Source: Sphingobacterium tabacisoli (lineage in GTDB: Bacteria > Bacteroidota > Bacteroidia > Sphingobacteriales > Sphingobacteriaceae). Taken from it: a DNA stretch of 64,000 nucleotides. Positions 17,448-27,074 of this stretch are shown here, in pieces (within the stretch, counting starts at the first letter, position 1; every line of letters starts with the position of its first letter). The notes under the pieces are model-generated. The model had not been told where the DNA came from. It searched no databases and was given only the letters and a program-made list of their open reading frames with translations. Both the position numbers and the translations under genes were made by a program. Location of the stretch: the NCBI RefSeq assembly GCF_017908035.1, contig NZ_JAEQMU010000001.1, positions 744,001 to 808,000 of the forward strand, read 5' to 3'.

Positions 17448-18269
17448 TTATTTACAGAAGGTATCTATTCTGTCTTTCAGTTTTTTACTTAAGTCGATTA
17501 TCGATTTATATTTATGATGTGCGGTTTCAATATTTTGTTTGTTTCGATTTAACAAGTCTAATTTGATTTCCTTTTCTCTAAGATTTTTATACTCGTGTTT
17601 TTGAGCTAAATATGGGGAATTTATCCAAATATTGTTTATATAAAAGTTTTGAAACTCTTTTATGAAATCTTCTTTATCGTAGGTTTGCCTATGATAAATT
17701 TGAATGTTTTCCACTAAAGCGAAATAATATAAGTGGATATTTTTCTTTATGATATCAACAAGAAGTTCTTTATCATCTGTTGTAAATCTTTTATTATTTA
17801 TTATCTTAGAATAGAATGTTATTTCCGAATGAAAGAGATTTAAGACACTCCATATTTTGTCAAGGTCACCAATTATATCATTAGTCTTTTTTGCTTTAAA
17901 TCTAACATTTATATGTAATAAAGAGTTCTCTTCTGAAGCCATCTTTTCTTTGTTGTAATCAAGTTGACTATATATAATATCCAAAGCCCTATCAAATTGA
18001 GCTTCCTTTTTATTTTCTTCAATATCAATTTGTTGTTCAATGATTTGCTTTTTCTGGATGTTTATCTGTTCTTCTTGAGCTTTATAAGCATTATACACAT
18101 AAATAGATCCAATTACAGATAATACAAGACCACTTAAACCTGTTACTACTTCAAAAGTCTTAAATTGTTGTTCTTCTGCTTTATGTTCTACGAAAGCAAA
18201 TCCTAGCACATAGATAATTACTATGGATAATATAAGAAGTGCTATTTTTATCGATTTTGTGGTATACAT
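17448..18269 (-). CDS. two-pass membrane coiled-coil protein
   Basis: A 273-residue protein with two N-terminal transmembrane spans (about 8-26 and 42-60), a Gln/Lys/Glu-rich coiled coil (about 63-95) and a helical cytoplasmic domain. The layout copies that of putAbiC at 14192-15169, but I see no clear sequence match. It lies 24 bases after the Shedu-type gene and 83 bases before the ATPase gene, all on one strand. A membrane-anchored effector next to an SMC-like ATPase is a recurring defence arrangement, so the two may work together. That link is inferred from position and architecture. Confidence 0.7.
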   Translation of the reverse strand: MYTTKSIKIALLILSIVIIYVLGFAFVEHKAEEQQFKTFEVVTGLSGLVLSVIGSIYVYNAYKAQEEQINIQKKQIIEQQIDIEENKKEAQFDRALDIIYSQLDYNKEKMASEENSLLHINVRFKAKKTNDIIGDLDKIWSVLNLFHSEITFYSKIINNKRFTTDDKELLVDIIKKNIHLYYFALVENIQIYHRQTYDKEDFIKEFQNFYINNIWINSPYLAQKHEYKNLREKEIKLDLLNRNKQNIETAHHKYKSIIDLSKKLKDRIDTFCK

Positions 18270-18293
18270 ATTATCTTAGTTATGTTTAATTAT

Positions 18294-19514
18294 CTAATTA
18301 AGTCCAAAACGAGTCACTCTCTGATGGAGATACTGATGACGGTCGATAAGATTATCGTATGTTATTAGCTTTACTCGCTTTTGACCATATAACAAAGCCT
18401 TATTGATAAGCTCTTGGTTTTCCTGTCTATACTCTTCCCGCCCCATTAATAAACTAAGACTGAAATCCAATGAAAATGTGTCTATTCCTTCGTCTTTTAA
18501 TCGTTTAGCTATCTCTTCTTTATTTACTTCGGATGAAAAATAGCTGTTATATTTTTTACCCACTTGATTAAAATAGCGTTCGGCTTGTTTTAGTATTCTA
18601 GGAATTTTTGTTTTAGTAATAAATCTTTCATTTGGGAGCTTTACTTCAAATATTTCATCTTTAGCAAGGCTGTAGTCGTGTTTAAAGTTGATAAAATCAC
18701 TCTCAACATATCTTTTATTTTGGGGATAATAGAAATGCTTTTCATAAAGTGAATGATAGTAGTCTTCTCCTTTTAAAAGATGTTCATTTGACCTCAATAA
18801 ATCATGAACATCTTTTTCATTTCTAAGTGATGGGTTTCTCTCATATTGCTTAAGCATTTTAAGTATGTCATCTCCAGTAGCTTCAACGATATTTGTGCTG
18901 TTTCCTACCCAAATATAGTCTAGTCGTTTACTATTACGATGAAATTCGTTGGACAGGACTCGTAATTTGTAGAATCGTTTCTCAAATATCTTTAAATCCA
19001 ATAGATACTTTCCCTCACTGTCAATATCTAGATCATCTAAGTCAGATTTCAAATCATCTAACCAGCTATCTAACCCACTCGCTAATTTATTGTTACTAAT
19101 ACCAATTCTACTAAAATCATTGGGTTTTTCTACAATTCCATTGTGATACTTTGGCGCGTCAGACTGAGTTTGAAATTGCGTAAAGAAATCCTCACTTATT
19201 AATAGATCGTTGTTCATCAAAAAGAGAGGGATAGCTTTCAATTTGAAATTCTTTATCGAATAGAGTTCTTTTGTGTATCGCAGCCATTCAGTTAGTGTAT
19301 TTATCTCTTTTTCGAATTGAATAGAGTTATAATCTATGATAATAAAATCTAAGTGTTTTTGTCTTTCTATAATTATGTCTGTAAGAAAATCCTTTGCACT
19401 ATCTACTGTGTATTTTACAGTAACATCATTTTTTGATTCTATATAGTCCCCTTCAAACATCTTAAAGTAGGACGGAGGTAGCAGACTGTCTTCGCTAATT
19501 AATAATATTTTCAC
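18294..19514 (-). CDS. Shedu-type nuclease (DUF4263) with receiver-like N-terminus
   Basis: A 406-residue protein. The C-terminal region carries a DUF4263 / SduA-type PD-(D/E)XK core: Asn-Glu-Lys-Asp-Val-His-Asp-Leu-Leu near 232-240, Asp273 in Glu-Ser-Asp-Phe, Glu290-Val-Lys292 and a helix with Gln310. The N-terminal 135 residues look like a response-regulator receiver: acid pair Glu8-Asp9, Asp61 ending the strand Phe-Ile-Ile-Ile-Asp, and Lys130-Pro131. Shedu proteins are known to carry variable N-terminal sensor domains. A receiver-like one suggests phosphorylation or a phospho-mimic switch, but no histidine kinase is nearby. It lies nine bases after the DUF6161 gene. Confidence 0.8.
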   Translation of the reverse strand: MKILLISEDSLLPPSYFKMFEGDYIESKNDVTVKYTVDSAKDFLTDIIIERQKHLDFIIIDYNSIQFEKEINTLTEWLRYTKELYSIKNFKLKAIPLFLMNNDLLISEDFFTQFQTQSDAPKYHNGIVEKPNDFSRIGISNNKLASGLDSWLDDLKSDLDDLDIDSEGKYLLDLKIFEKRFYKLRVLSNEFHRNSKRLDYIWVGNSTNIVEATGDDILKMLKQYERNPSLRNEKDVHDLLRSNEHLLKGEDYYHSLYEKHFYYPQNKRYVESDFINFKHDYSLAKDEIFEVKLPNERFITKTKIPRILKQAERYFNQVGKKYNSYFSSEVNKEEIAKRLKDEGIDTFSLDFSLSLLMGREEYRQENQELINKALLYGQKRVKLITYDNLIDRHQYLHQRVTRFGLN

Positions 19515-19523
19515 AGAATTTAA

Positions 19524-20798
19524 TTAAGGCTTAGCTATCAAACTTGATATATTAGGCATAGTAGGGGAGGAGTCCTCCTTCAATAATCCGGTATCAGACC
19601 TGCTAAATAGAGACTGTAGTATGATTTTTCGTTCTTCCTTATCAATTGCACCTTTCTCTATCATGGATAGATATAGATAAGTGAGCTTTTCTCGTTCTTC
19701 TGCATCCCGAGCTAGATGATAGTTACTGAACATAAATTTTAAGAGTGCTCTGGCTACAATAAAAAATATAGAAACAAAGATTACAAAGACCAAGGACCAG
19801 CGTATCGCAGCAGCTCGGTCACCATCGAATATTGACTCCATTAGATCCTTTGGTGTGTGCCATAGTAATAAGTATACAGCAAAAGCAAATAGCAATGAAA
19901 CACCTATAATTCCACCAAGAAGTCGATTGCCCTTCGCCCTCAGTTCTTTAGCTCGGATAGACCAGTATTTAATAGGCTCGTCTAATTCGACCTTACTGCG
20001 ATAGCTAGATTGAATGTTATCTATATCCTCTTGCGATCTTTTTCTGAACTCCTCAACGGCTCCTTTTTCACTAATGAACCAATCTGTAACAGATTTCTCT
20101 TTTGTGGTTTTAAACTCTACGAGCTGGTCGGTATGAGTTTCAAAATCTTGTTTCAATTTGGAAATATGATTCGTTAACTCATTCTCATAATTGCTTGAAA
20201 GTTCTTCAAATCGAGAACGCAATCTATCGAAGGATGTTTTCTCCTTGACTCGTCGATTAAAGATGTATGATGTATCCTGATTCCGGAATTCGTAAGCCAT
20301 GATCACACCTTCTAGTGTATGAACCGAATTTATAGATTGATTATTTCCGATGAAATAATAATACGCCGGATCAACGAGATTCGGATTCTTAGAATTAAGA
20401 GCAATTAGGAAGTCTACCTCAGGGGCATCAAATGGAAACGGAGTAGTATTCCTAAGATTTTTAATATTAGCTAGTATATTTCGATCAAAAAGCATTCGGA
20501 TAGAACTTTCTTTTTGATTTTCCTTTTGGATTTCTTGTTGGATAAACTGTTGTAAAGACACTAGTGTGTTTCTAAAATAACTATGGCTAATGTTAATTAG
20601 GATATTTGGGCTTTTTGCTTTTAAGTTTTCCCATCCGACAAACTGATTGTAAAAATACTTGTATATATTATACAGCCCTTTTAGCTCAAACTGCGTGTTC
20701 AGATATGGATAAGAAATTGTGCAGTTAAGCTCATTTAAATTAGCTGCAAAAGTAGACCTACTAATTAAATCTCGAGCTTCATCAAGAGGTAATGCCAT
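19524..20798 (-). CDS. DUF6161-like membrane protein
   Basis: A 424-residue protein. A soluble N-terminal domain (1-180) is followed by a long coiled coil (about 180-270), the motif Ile-Lys-Tyr-Trp-Ser-Ile-Arg-Ala-Lys-Glu-Leu, two transmembrane spans (about 293-314 and 333-353) and a short cytoplasmic tail containing Asn-Tyr-His-Leu-Ala-Arg-Asp-Ala-Glu-Glu-Arg. These last two motifs are what I associate with DUF6161. The function is unknown. The 9-bp gap to the Shedu-type nuclease suggests a two-gene unit in which this protein anchors or triggers the nuclease at the membrane. That role is inference. Confidence 0.75.
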   Translation of the reverse strand: MALPLDEARDLISRSTFAANLNELNCTISYPYLNTQFELKGLYNIYKYFYNQFVGWENLKAKSPNILINISHSYFRNTLVSLQQFIQQEIQKENQKESSIRMLFDRNILANIKNLRNTTPFPFDAPEVDFLIALNSKNPNLVDPAYYYFIGNNQSINSVHTLEGVIMAYEFRNQDTSYIFNRRVKEKTSFDRLRSRFEELSSNYENELTNHISKLKQDFETHTDQLVEFKTTKEKSVTDWFISEKGAVEEFRKRSQEDIDNIQSSYRSKVELDEPIKYWSIRAKELRAKGNRLLGGIIGVSLLFAFAVYLLLWHTPKDLMESIFDGDRAAAIRWSLVFVIFVSIFFIVARALLKFMFSNYHLARDAEEREKLTYLYLSMIEKGAIDKEERKIILQSLFSRSDTGLLKEDSSPTMPNISSLIAKP

Positions 20799-20928
20799 AG
20801 TTAAGTTCTTTGGAATTATATTGTTTGGTAATACTTCTTAAATTTACTGAAAGCAATTATTTAAAGCAAGGAGATAAGAAAACATTGCAATATAAAATTG
20901 AAGTTTATCCCAGATCTTTAATTAAGGG

Positions 20929-21309
20929 TTATCGCTTGAAATTCTTGTTTTTAGCCCCAAAATTACTTATCCGATCAGCTGGCTTTAGCTTGTGGTATTT
21001 GATAAAGTGGGCTGCTTCTATACTTCTTATCTTCAGTTTCTTTTCTAGGTCTAGTTCATCTTTGAATCCGAATCCAACACTATAAAGCAAATCAAAGCAG
21101 AGATTTAAAGTCGGGTCTGAAAAAAGTATTTCCTGTCGATTACAGACCTTCATAAAGTCACTTCTTTCAAAAAGAAAATAGGCGCAGATTTCAAGTTCAT
21201 CATAGCAGATAAGGCGTTCTTGCAACTTTTCTCTCGCTAGTAAAAACTCCTTGAATTCTTCTTTATACTGTCGTTTTCTCTTTAAGGTTATAAGAAAAGT
21301 TTCTGACAT
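20929..21309 (-). CDS. small hypothetical protein in the defence operon
   Basis: A 126-residue protein of no recognised family. It is mostly helical and charged, with two Cys in the middle and a basic C-terminus (Asn-Lys-Asn-Phe-Lys-Arg). It lies 65 bases after the 532-residue HEPN-like gene and 130 bases before the DUF6161 gene on the same strand. Its size and position would fit a small partner or antitoxin of the preceding gene. It has no membrane span and no signal peptide. Confidence 0.55.
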   Translation of the reverse strand: MSETFLITLKRKRQYKEEFKEFLLAREKLQERLICYDELEICAYFLFERSDFMKVCNRQEILFSDPTLNLCFDLLYSVGFGFKDELDLEKKLKIRSIEAAHFIKYHKLKPADRISNFGAKNKNFKR

Positions 21310-21374
21310 TTCTGACGTTTTGATAGTTTCGAATTTCTTTTCAAGGGATAGGTTGTGATACCTTCTTGTTTAGA

Positions 21375-22973
21375 TTAAAACTCTTCTTCTGGTGTTTCAA
21401 GAAAATACTTTGTCAAAGCATTGATAGTCCATAAGGATTTGATGAAAATATCTGAAGCTACCTCTCGATAGCTGCTGGTATCCATCCCGAAAAACTTCTT
21501 TGCTCTTTTAACACTTCGGCTAGACTCGCTAAATTTATGCGCTATGAATCCAGAACGGAGATCTTGTAAGTGTCTAAGAAAAGAAATCATATCGGGTATC
21601 TCTAGCCCCTTTTCTTTTATAAATCTTTCGAATTTGGCTATTCCTTTTTCATTATCAACTTTGGGCAAATCTTTAACAAGTACTTCTTCGTTTAGACTGT
21701 CGATCGTAAACTTTACAATGGCCAACATTTGATTACAGAAAGAGATTATACTGTTATCGGTTGGCAAATGAAGTGCTTTAAAAATTGAGATATCAGAGCC
21801 AGATGCTGGTTTGTAAAAGTACCAACCGAATTTCTGAAACCAGCGCTTGTTAAACCTTTCATATTCTTGTTTAAATCTAATGTCAATAGAACCAGATTTG
21901 TCTGCCCAATTACCTTGTATCATAGTATTGTAATAGGAACTACTTATTCCCATCCCTGGTTCTCTTGCAATATTGTAGTGTTTCCAGTATAGCTGTTCTT
22001 TATAAGGCAAACTCTGTAAATCATTTAAGAACACAACCACATACTCGTCATTATTGTTATCAATTTTTACACTAAACGCATTACAGGAAAGTCCAAACCC
22101 ACTGACTTTATATTTGTCAGGATCATTATAGTACTTGTTTAATACTCCTTTTTTGAAAAAAACGGGAACGAAGAACTTATGATCTTCAGAATTACAAGCA
22201 ACGAGGATTTCTTCGCCCGACTCATCATCATGTCCTATTATAAACTCTTCATATTGATAATCCGAATCATACCATGTCTTTAAAGACATTCTAGGGTCAT
22301 GCTTGATTGTTAGTTTCCCTGTAATCCAACTTTGTATTTCTGTCGAGCCGAAACTCACATTAATACAATGTTTGTAGTTATGCCAATCATTACTATAATC
22401 CTCTTCCTTTAGTTTGATATCCCAGTCTTTTAAAGGTACATCTCCAATGGCCATGAAATCAAAACAGACAATGAAGTCCATCCTTCTTACAGCTATATAT
22501 TCCTTAAGAAATTTGAGTTTTACTCGGACAACTTCTGGTGTAATTACGATAACTTCTTCTTTATCATATGAATCGTCTAGGAAATAATACTTTCTCTCCT
22601 GTTTTGAAGTGCCATTCTCGTAGAGTTTAAAGTAGTTAACGAATTCTTCTGATACATCGATATATCTTTCCTCTGGGAAATGTTTACAATAGAGAAAAGG
22701 CTCAATATGTTCGTCATTAAAGGCAGAGTATCTCGTGATTTCTCCATTCGGTAATGTATATGTACTGACTGATGGCCGTCCTTCAGAACCTTTCCAAATG
22801 GCTTTTTCGTTTGTTTCTAAATGCTTAGAGAGGTGGTCACTTTTAATAAGATAACAAAATACACCCCCAGAGTATGTATTACCATTACGAAAGATGTCAA
22901 CCCAACCTCCTTTAACGAATTTGGCCTTAATATCATTTAATTCAGATTCTAATAAAAACTCGCTTCTTTCCAT
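21375..22973 (-). CDS. uncharacterised protein with HEPN-like C-terminal motif
   Basis: A 532-residue soluble protein I cannot assign to a named family. The first 370 residues are beta-rich, with many Tyr and Trp, and look like a sensor or ligand-binding region. The last 140 residues are helical and contain Leu-Arg-Ser-Gly-Phe-Ile-Ala-His-Lys (about residue 485), an R-x5-H arrangement with a polar residue after the Arg. That is what HEPN RNases and HEPN-derived domains show. A large sensor fused to a HEPN-like tail occurs in several abortive-infection proteins. The assignment rests on this motif alone. It lies 43 bases after the PDDEXK_4 nuclease gene. Confidence 0.6.
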   Translation of the reverse strand: MERSEFLLESELNDIKAKFVKGGWVDIFRNGNTYSGGVFCYLIKSDHLSKHLETNEKAIWKGSEGRPSVSTYTLPNGEITRYSAFNDEHIEPFLYCKHFPEERYIDVSEEFVNYFKLYENGTSKQERKYYFLDDSYDKEEVIVITPEVVRVKLKFLKEYIAVRRMDFIVCFDFMAIGDVPLKDWDIKLKEEDYSNDWHNYKHCINVSFGSTEIQSWITGKLTIKHDPRMSLKTWYDSDYQYEEFIIGHDDESGEEILVACNSEDHKFFVPVFFKKGVLNKYYNDPDKYKVSGFGLSCNAFSVKIDNNNDEYVVVFLNDLQSLPYKEQLYWKHYNIAREPGMGISSSYYNTMIQGNWADKSGSIDIRFKQEYERFNKRWFQKFGWYFYKPASGSDISIFKALHLPTDNSIISFCNQMLAIVKFTIDSLNEEVLVKDLPKVDNEKGIAKFERFIKEKGLEIPDMISFLRHLQDLRSGFIAHKFSESSRSVKRAKKFFGMDTSSYREVASDIFIKSLWTINALTKYFLETPEEEF

Positions 22974-23016
22974 GTTAATAAAAGGTTAATGTGTAATTAC
23001 ATAACTATAGGTTTTG

Positions 23017-24198
23017 TTATATAACGGGTGATATGGTCGAAATTTGTTCTTTGAAGTTTTTTAGACAAATTAATAGATTATCAATGACTTCAAATAAGCT
23101 ACTCTCTTCATAAATACTGAAGTCTCGAATAACATTATTGATTTGATTGTTGTGGCTAGAGAACATCTGTAAAGCATGCCAATCGTTAAATTCTTCGAAT
23201 ATATTAAATTGTTCATTGTGGGGATTCCAAAAGTGAATCCTATAGCCTAATTCGCTACACCAAATATCAATTTTAAGATATATGCTATCTTTTTTAAAAG
23301 CTTCAAAAACAGTGTCTCTTTCTTTATATCTCCAAACTTTTTCGAAAGGATAGCAATTATTCCTGTATCTATCTTCTATTCTTACAGCTAGGTAGGTTGG
23401 GAGATCATTTAACATATTTCTTATGGAAAGAGAAGTTTTAAGATTATCTCCTTCCTTGACAGTATTATAAAATTTTTCTAAACTAATAGTGTCCATATAA
23501 TTTGTGCTTAAGTGCTTAATTAGATTTGCGTATTGTTTTATTATAGCTTTATTATCAACGTTTTCAGATAATTCTAGACAATTGATTAACCAGTTTTCAT
23601 AAAGGTTGGTTAAACCATTGCGATCGTACGATGGTATTACCCGTAATATTTTCTTAATTTCAACAATTTCATCATCTGTCCAATCAATCGTATCTGGGCG
23701 TTTTGATTTGTTAATTGTTAAATAAACGATTCCATCAACTTTGTAATCATTTTTAATTAAATTAAAGTAACGCGGTATCTGTCTAGGCATATCATATGCA
23801 TTATTGATTTTATTTTCAATAATTATAGCTCGTTTAGAAACCTCATCAAGAATAAGAATGTCTATATTTTTAGATTCGCGAATAACTTTGGAATTCAAAT
23901 AAAGAGACTTTTCAATTCTGTTTTTGTTTGAATCCTCATTTAGCAAGTCAATGAAGGCATGTAAATATCTGTTTGACTCAGAATGTTTTTCAGACGGATC
24001 GAGAAAAGATTTTATTACATCACTATGAAAATTTTCTCTGTAATATGTATCAGATGCTATTTTGAATAAGTTAAATCCGATTTCTGACTTATCTTCTTTC
24101 GATGTGTCGTATTCTGTAGCGATATTTTGGCTTTTATCTAATAAGTTAGCCACATTTTGCCCTTGATTGTTTAGAATGTCTTTCCAAATATTAAACAT
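23017..24198 (-). CDS. PD-(D/E)XK nuclease superfamily protein (PDDEXK_4-like)
   Basis: A 393-residue protein with the PDDEXK_4 pattern. A leading Glu-Asn-Phe-His-Ser-Asp-Val-Ile-Lys-Ser-Phe-Leu-Asp-Pro is near residues 55-68, Asn-Ile-Asp-Ile-Leu-Ile near 111-116, then Ile-Ile-Ile-Glu-Asn-Lys near 125-130 with a following Gln-x-x-Arg-Tyr. These give the catalytic Asp and Glu-x-Lys. The C-terminal half is helical. Proteins of this family occur in defence islands, but their substrates are mostly unknown. It starts 13 bases after the rdrB stop on the same strand, so it is almost certainly in the RADAR transcript and is a candidate accessory nuclease. Confidence 0.82.
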   Translation of the reverse strand: MFNIWKDILNNQGQNVANLLDKSQNIATEYDTSKEDKSEIGFNLFKIASDTYYRENFHSDVIKSFLDPSEKHSESNRYLHAFIDLLNEDSNKNRIEKSLYLNSKVIRESKNIDILILDEVSKRAIIIENKINNAYDMPRQIPRYFNLIKNDYKVDGIVYLTINKSKRPDTIDWTDDEIVEIKKILRVIPSYDRNGLTNLYENWLINCLELSENVDNKAIIKQYANLIKHLSTNYMDTISLEKFYNTVKEGDNLKTSLSIRNMLNDLPTYLAVRIEDRYRNNCYPFEKVWRYKERDTVFEAFKKDSIYLKIDIWCSELGYRIHFWNPHNEQFNIFEEFNDWHALQMFSSHNNQINNVIRDFSIYEESSLFEVIDNLLICLKNFKEQISTISPVI

Positions 24199-24211
24199 AA
24201 CATTTTATTGG

Positions 24212-26956
24212 TTACCTATTCATAAAACTTTGTTGAATTCCCATTTGTCGTATGCGGTCTAGCCAATCGTAAATCATACTGGGCTTATACTTTGGATTTC
24301 CATTTTCATCTTTTTCTTTTTCTAGAGCAATAGCCATCAAAGCATATTCATTTTCCAATGAGGTTGAAAATATACCTGCGTCATCGGTATTAATAGATAC
24401 ACATAGCTGGGGACAAGAGTTGATCAATTCTGGATCCGTTTCAAGGCCTAGGTTATACCATCTTGTGATAGGATGATCTACATACTTTTCTATAGGACCT
24501 ATAAGATAATTCGATGTCGGATTTGTCTCAATCATGATATTCTTGGCTGCAATCATATGCATCATTTTGCTCTGTATATCATGAACTAGTTTCAAATAGG
24601 GGATAGTTATCTCAAACTGCTTTATTTCCTCTCCCTTAACTTTAACATCATGATTATAATGGTATTCATAATATAGACGAACGATCTCCTCTCGATTACG
24701 CAGTGCATTCAGTTTTGGGTTGCAATTATTAAGTTGGCATCTGTCCCAATAGGTATAGTTAAATTGGTTTGTGAAAAAATCAATACAATTAGAATGCTTA
24801 CTGTCTGAGGTACAGTATTCTAGGTAGGGTTTAGGATTGTCTCCTCGAAGCATCCAAGAATCATAGTATTCGTGGTACGTGATATGGGAGAGGAGACTTT
24901 TACTTCTATCATCGGATTGTACATTCGCTATGTAAATCTCGCTATACAAGGATTTGAATAAGCTTTCAAGCCTGTAAACTTCACTACTATGCTGCTCAAT
25001 GCCATATTTATTTAAATTTGATAGTAACCAAGCTAAGTTATCTAGTAGTGTGTGCTTAGGAATTAAGAGTTTGTTTTTTTTTAATTCGTAGTATTTTTGA
25101 ACATCTATACCAAGAGCTAACGCATGGCCTAAGCGATCCCCACTTTCCATCCCTAAGAAGTAAATGCATTCATCTATGTAGCGAAGACCATCTACGATGT
25201 CAAAAAAATCTTCTCCAGCATGAAATGTTAGATTCAATCTATTATTAACTAGCCAATCTTTCAATAGAGTTTCGTTATCCCTCAACTGATGGTGTTTCAA
25301 CATACGGAATGCTTGTGCAAATACCTCTGGTCGGGCATTGATCTCTGAAGATGCAGCGTCAATTCCTCTAACGTATTTAGCTGATTTTGGAAACTTGTTT
25401 CGAAGATTGACAATGGTTTGAGATTGCTGCTTTACTTTTTGTCTAAGTTTTTGATTCCTGCTAATGTGAGTGTTTTTATTTAACTTTTTAGCTTTTGTGT
25501 CTTTATCTTTGAAAAAATGTAGCGTAAAAAACGATGTAATGCTACTATCTTCCGGTGCCGTTGGGAAATCATTCACGCTGTTTATATATTGCTCTGCTTT
25601 TTTAGAGATCCTTGAATCAGACTTATCTGTAAAGACTATTTGTTCCTCTGCCGACAGAATTTTTTCAATTGTTAAATTTAAATTCCCTTCATCCCTATTA
25701 GGCCCCATGCGTAGCTCATGAGATACAATATTCATCTTAGATGTATTGTGAGATAAGACATGCTGAGCGAATAGTTTCGAATAGATACTGCCATTTTTTA
25801 TAAAGAATTCCTTTCTGTCTTGATACTGTTTGAAATTTCCAAATCCAAGCCTTCTATTTAATTGTACGATTTCGTTTCTTATCGTATTTTTTATCAACAG
25901 ATACGCATGTAATGTTTTAGATAGGTCTGATATATCGTCGTTATCCTTTCCAACATTTTTGTAAATGTTGGAAAAACTCTTATATAAGAGGAGTCTTTCT
26001 CCAGCTAAGTAAAAGCATCCTTTATGGTTTTCGGGATGGAGATCATAGGGAATCGCGTAATCAATAAAGTCTTCTTCCCCATTGTGATAATACAATGGGG
26101 AAGAATCATTTCTGTAAGTAACAATACTATTCCAATAGGTGGAAAAACGAATAGAGATACTTTCGGGGTAAAGATGATTTGGGGTTAGCTTTTGGATCGC
26201 GGATGGATACAATAATACATCTCTGTGGTCTTCTATCAAAAGATAATTTCTCAAAAGATCATAGCGTAGCATTATTGCTAATTTAACAAAATCATGTAGT
26301 CCCAAGTTATGCCCACTGTAATCGAGATTCATTTTAGGGGATAGGATACCGTCCTTAATTAAATCGTTTAGACTCTTTTGTACATAATTGTCTTTGTATC
26401 TGTTCATTAATACAAGCCAACTAAGTTCGAAAGTAGGTCCTGTAGCTGCATAGTGCGCATGATTTTCGGCTACCCCTGATTGTAATAATTGAACTAGGCG
26501 ACTATTATCTGTAGGAACCGTTGATTTCCAAGAAAAATATCCCCTTTTTTTTTGACTTTGCACGTCTCTGTAAGCAAAAAAACTCGTGGTAAAAACATCT
26601 TCTCCCAGAGAGTAGGAAAGATCTCTCCATTTTAGAAGATGCTCATATTTTATTATTGGATTAGTTTCCTTTTCAGAAAGGACTTGTTCATTAAAATGCG
26701 TAAGTAAGTAAAAAATAGAATTTTTATTTCTTCCATATTGTTTTCCCGGTTCTTTAAACCAGTCTTCTTCAAGCTTTGTATATAAGTTTGAAATTTCATC
26801 ATCAGTTCTATAATTAAATTCGCTTACCCGTACGGAATGGTTAGAGAATAAATTTGGAGCATCTTCAATACTTTTGGCATCCCAATTAGCTTGAAAGATA
26901 GTACCTAGAGAAAGCTCAGAAAAATATAGCTTTAAACTGTTTCGCAAATGGTCCAT
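24212..26956 (-). CDS. rdrB: RADAR adenosine deaminase RdrB
   Basis: A 914-residue divergent adenosine deaminase. Metal and catalytic motifs are in the expected order: Glu-Asn-His-Ala-His (His166, His168), Thr-Phe-His-Ala-Gly-Glu-Asp (His579, Glu582), Ile-Glu-Thr-Asn-Pro-Thr-Ser-Asn near 814, and Asn-Thr-Asp-Asp-Ala-Gly (Asp858, Asp859). The length, with long insertions between motifs, matches RdrB of RADAR rather than housekeeping Add. RdrB forms large shells and, with RdrA, deaminates adenosine nucleotides or RNA in infected cells. It follows rdrA after 118 bases. A PDDEXK_4 nuclease gene follows 13 bases later. The active-site residues all look intact. Confidence 0.92.
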   Translation of the reverse strand: MDHLRNSLKLYFSELSLGTIFQANWDAKSIEDAPNLFSNHSVRVSEFNYRTDDEISNLYTKLEEDWFKEPGKQYGRNKNSIFYLLTHFNEQVLSEKETNPIIKYEHLLKWRDLSYSLGEDVFTTSFFAYRDVQSQKKRGYFSWKSTVPTDNSRLVQLLQSGVAENHAHYAATGPTFELSWLVLMNRYKDNYVQKSLNDLIKDGILSPKMNLDYSGHNLGLHDFVKLAIMLRYDLLRNYLLIEDHRDVLLYPSAIQKLTPNHLYPESISIRFSTYWNSIVTYRNDSSPLYYHNGEEDFIDYAIPYDLHPENHKGCFYLAGERLLLYKSFSNIYKNVGKDNDDISDLSKTLHAYLLIKNTIRNEIVQLNRRLGFGNFKQYQDRKEFFIKNGSIYSKLFAQHVLSHNTSKMNIVSHELRMGPNRDEGNLNLTIEKILSAEEQIVFTDKSDSRISKKAEQYINSVNDFPTAPEDSSITSFFTLHFFKDKDTKAKKLNKNTHISRNQKLRQKVKQQSQTIVNLRNKFPKSAKYVRGIDAASSEINARPEVFAQAFRMLKHHQLRDNETLLKDWLVNNRLNLTFHAGEDFFDIVDGLRYIDECIYFLGMESGDRLGHALALGIDVQKYYELKKNKLLIPKHTLLDNLAWLLSNLNKYGIEQHSSEVYRLESLFKSLYSEIYIANVQSDDRSKSLLSHITYHEYYDSWMLRGDNPKPYLEYCTSDSKHSNCIDFFTNQFNYTYWDRCQLNNCNPKLNALRNREEIVRLYYEYHYNHDVKVKGEEIKQFEITIPYLKLVHDIQSKMMHMIAAKNIMIETNPTSNYLIGPIEKYVDHPITRWYNLGLETDPELINSCPQLCVSINTDDAGIFSTSLENEYALMAIALEKEKDENGNPKYKPSMIYDWLDRIRQMGIQQSFMNR

Positions 26957-27074
26957 TTTATATGAAGAATAGTATTTTAAAATTTGTCAACGGTATCATC
27001 TGTCTTTCTAAGTTAAGATGTTAGTAAAGATAATGTTAAGAATCTAACCACTTTGTTTCAGTCTTGCCAGTTGG

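Noticed and set aside
18294..18700. Two-component system output protein
   Set aside because: Despite a receiver-like N-terminus there is no histidine kinase in the window, and the C-terminus is a nuclease, not a DNA-binding domain.
24212..26956. Housekeeping adenosine deaminase
   Set aside because: It is far too long, the motif spacing is divergent, and it is paired with an RdrA-type ATPase.
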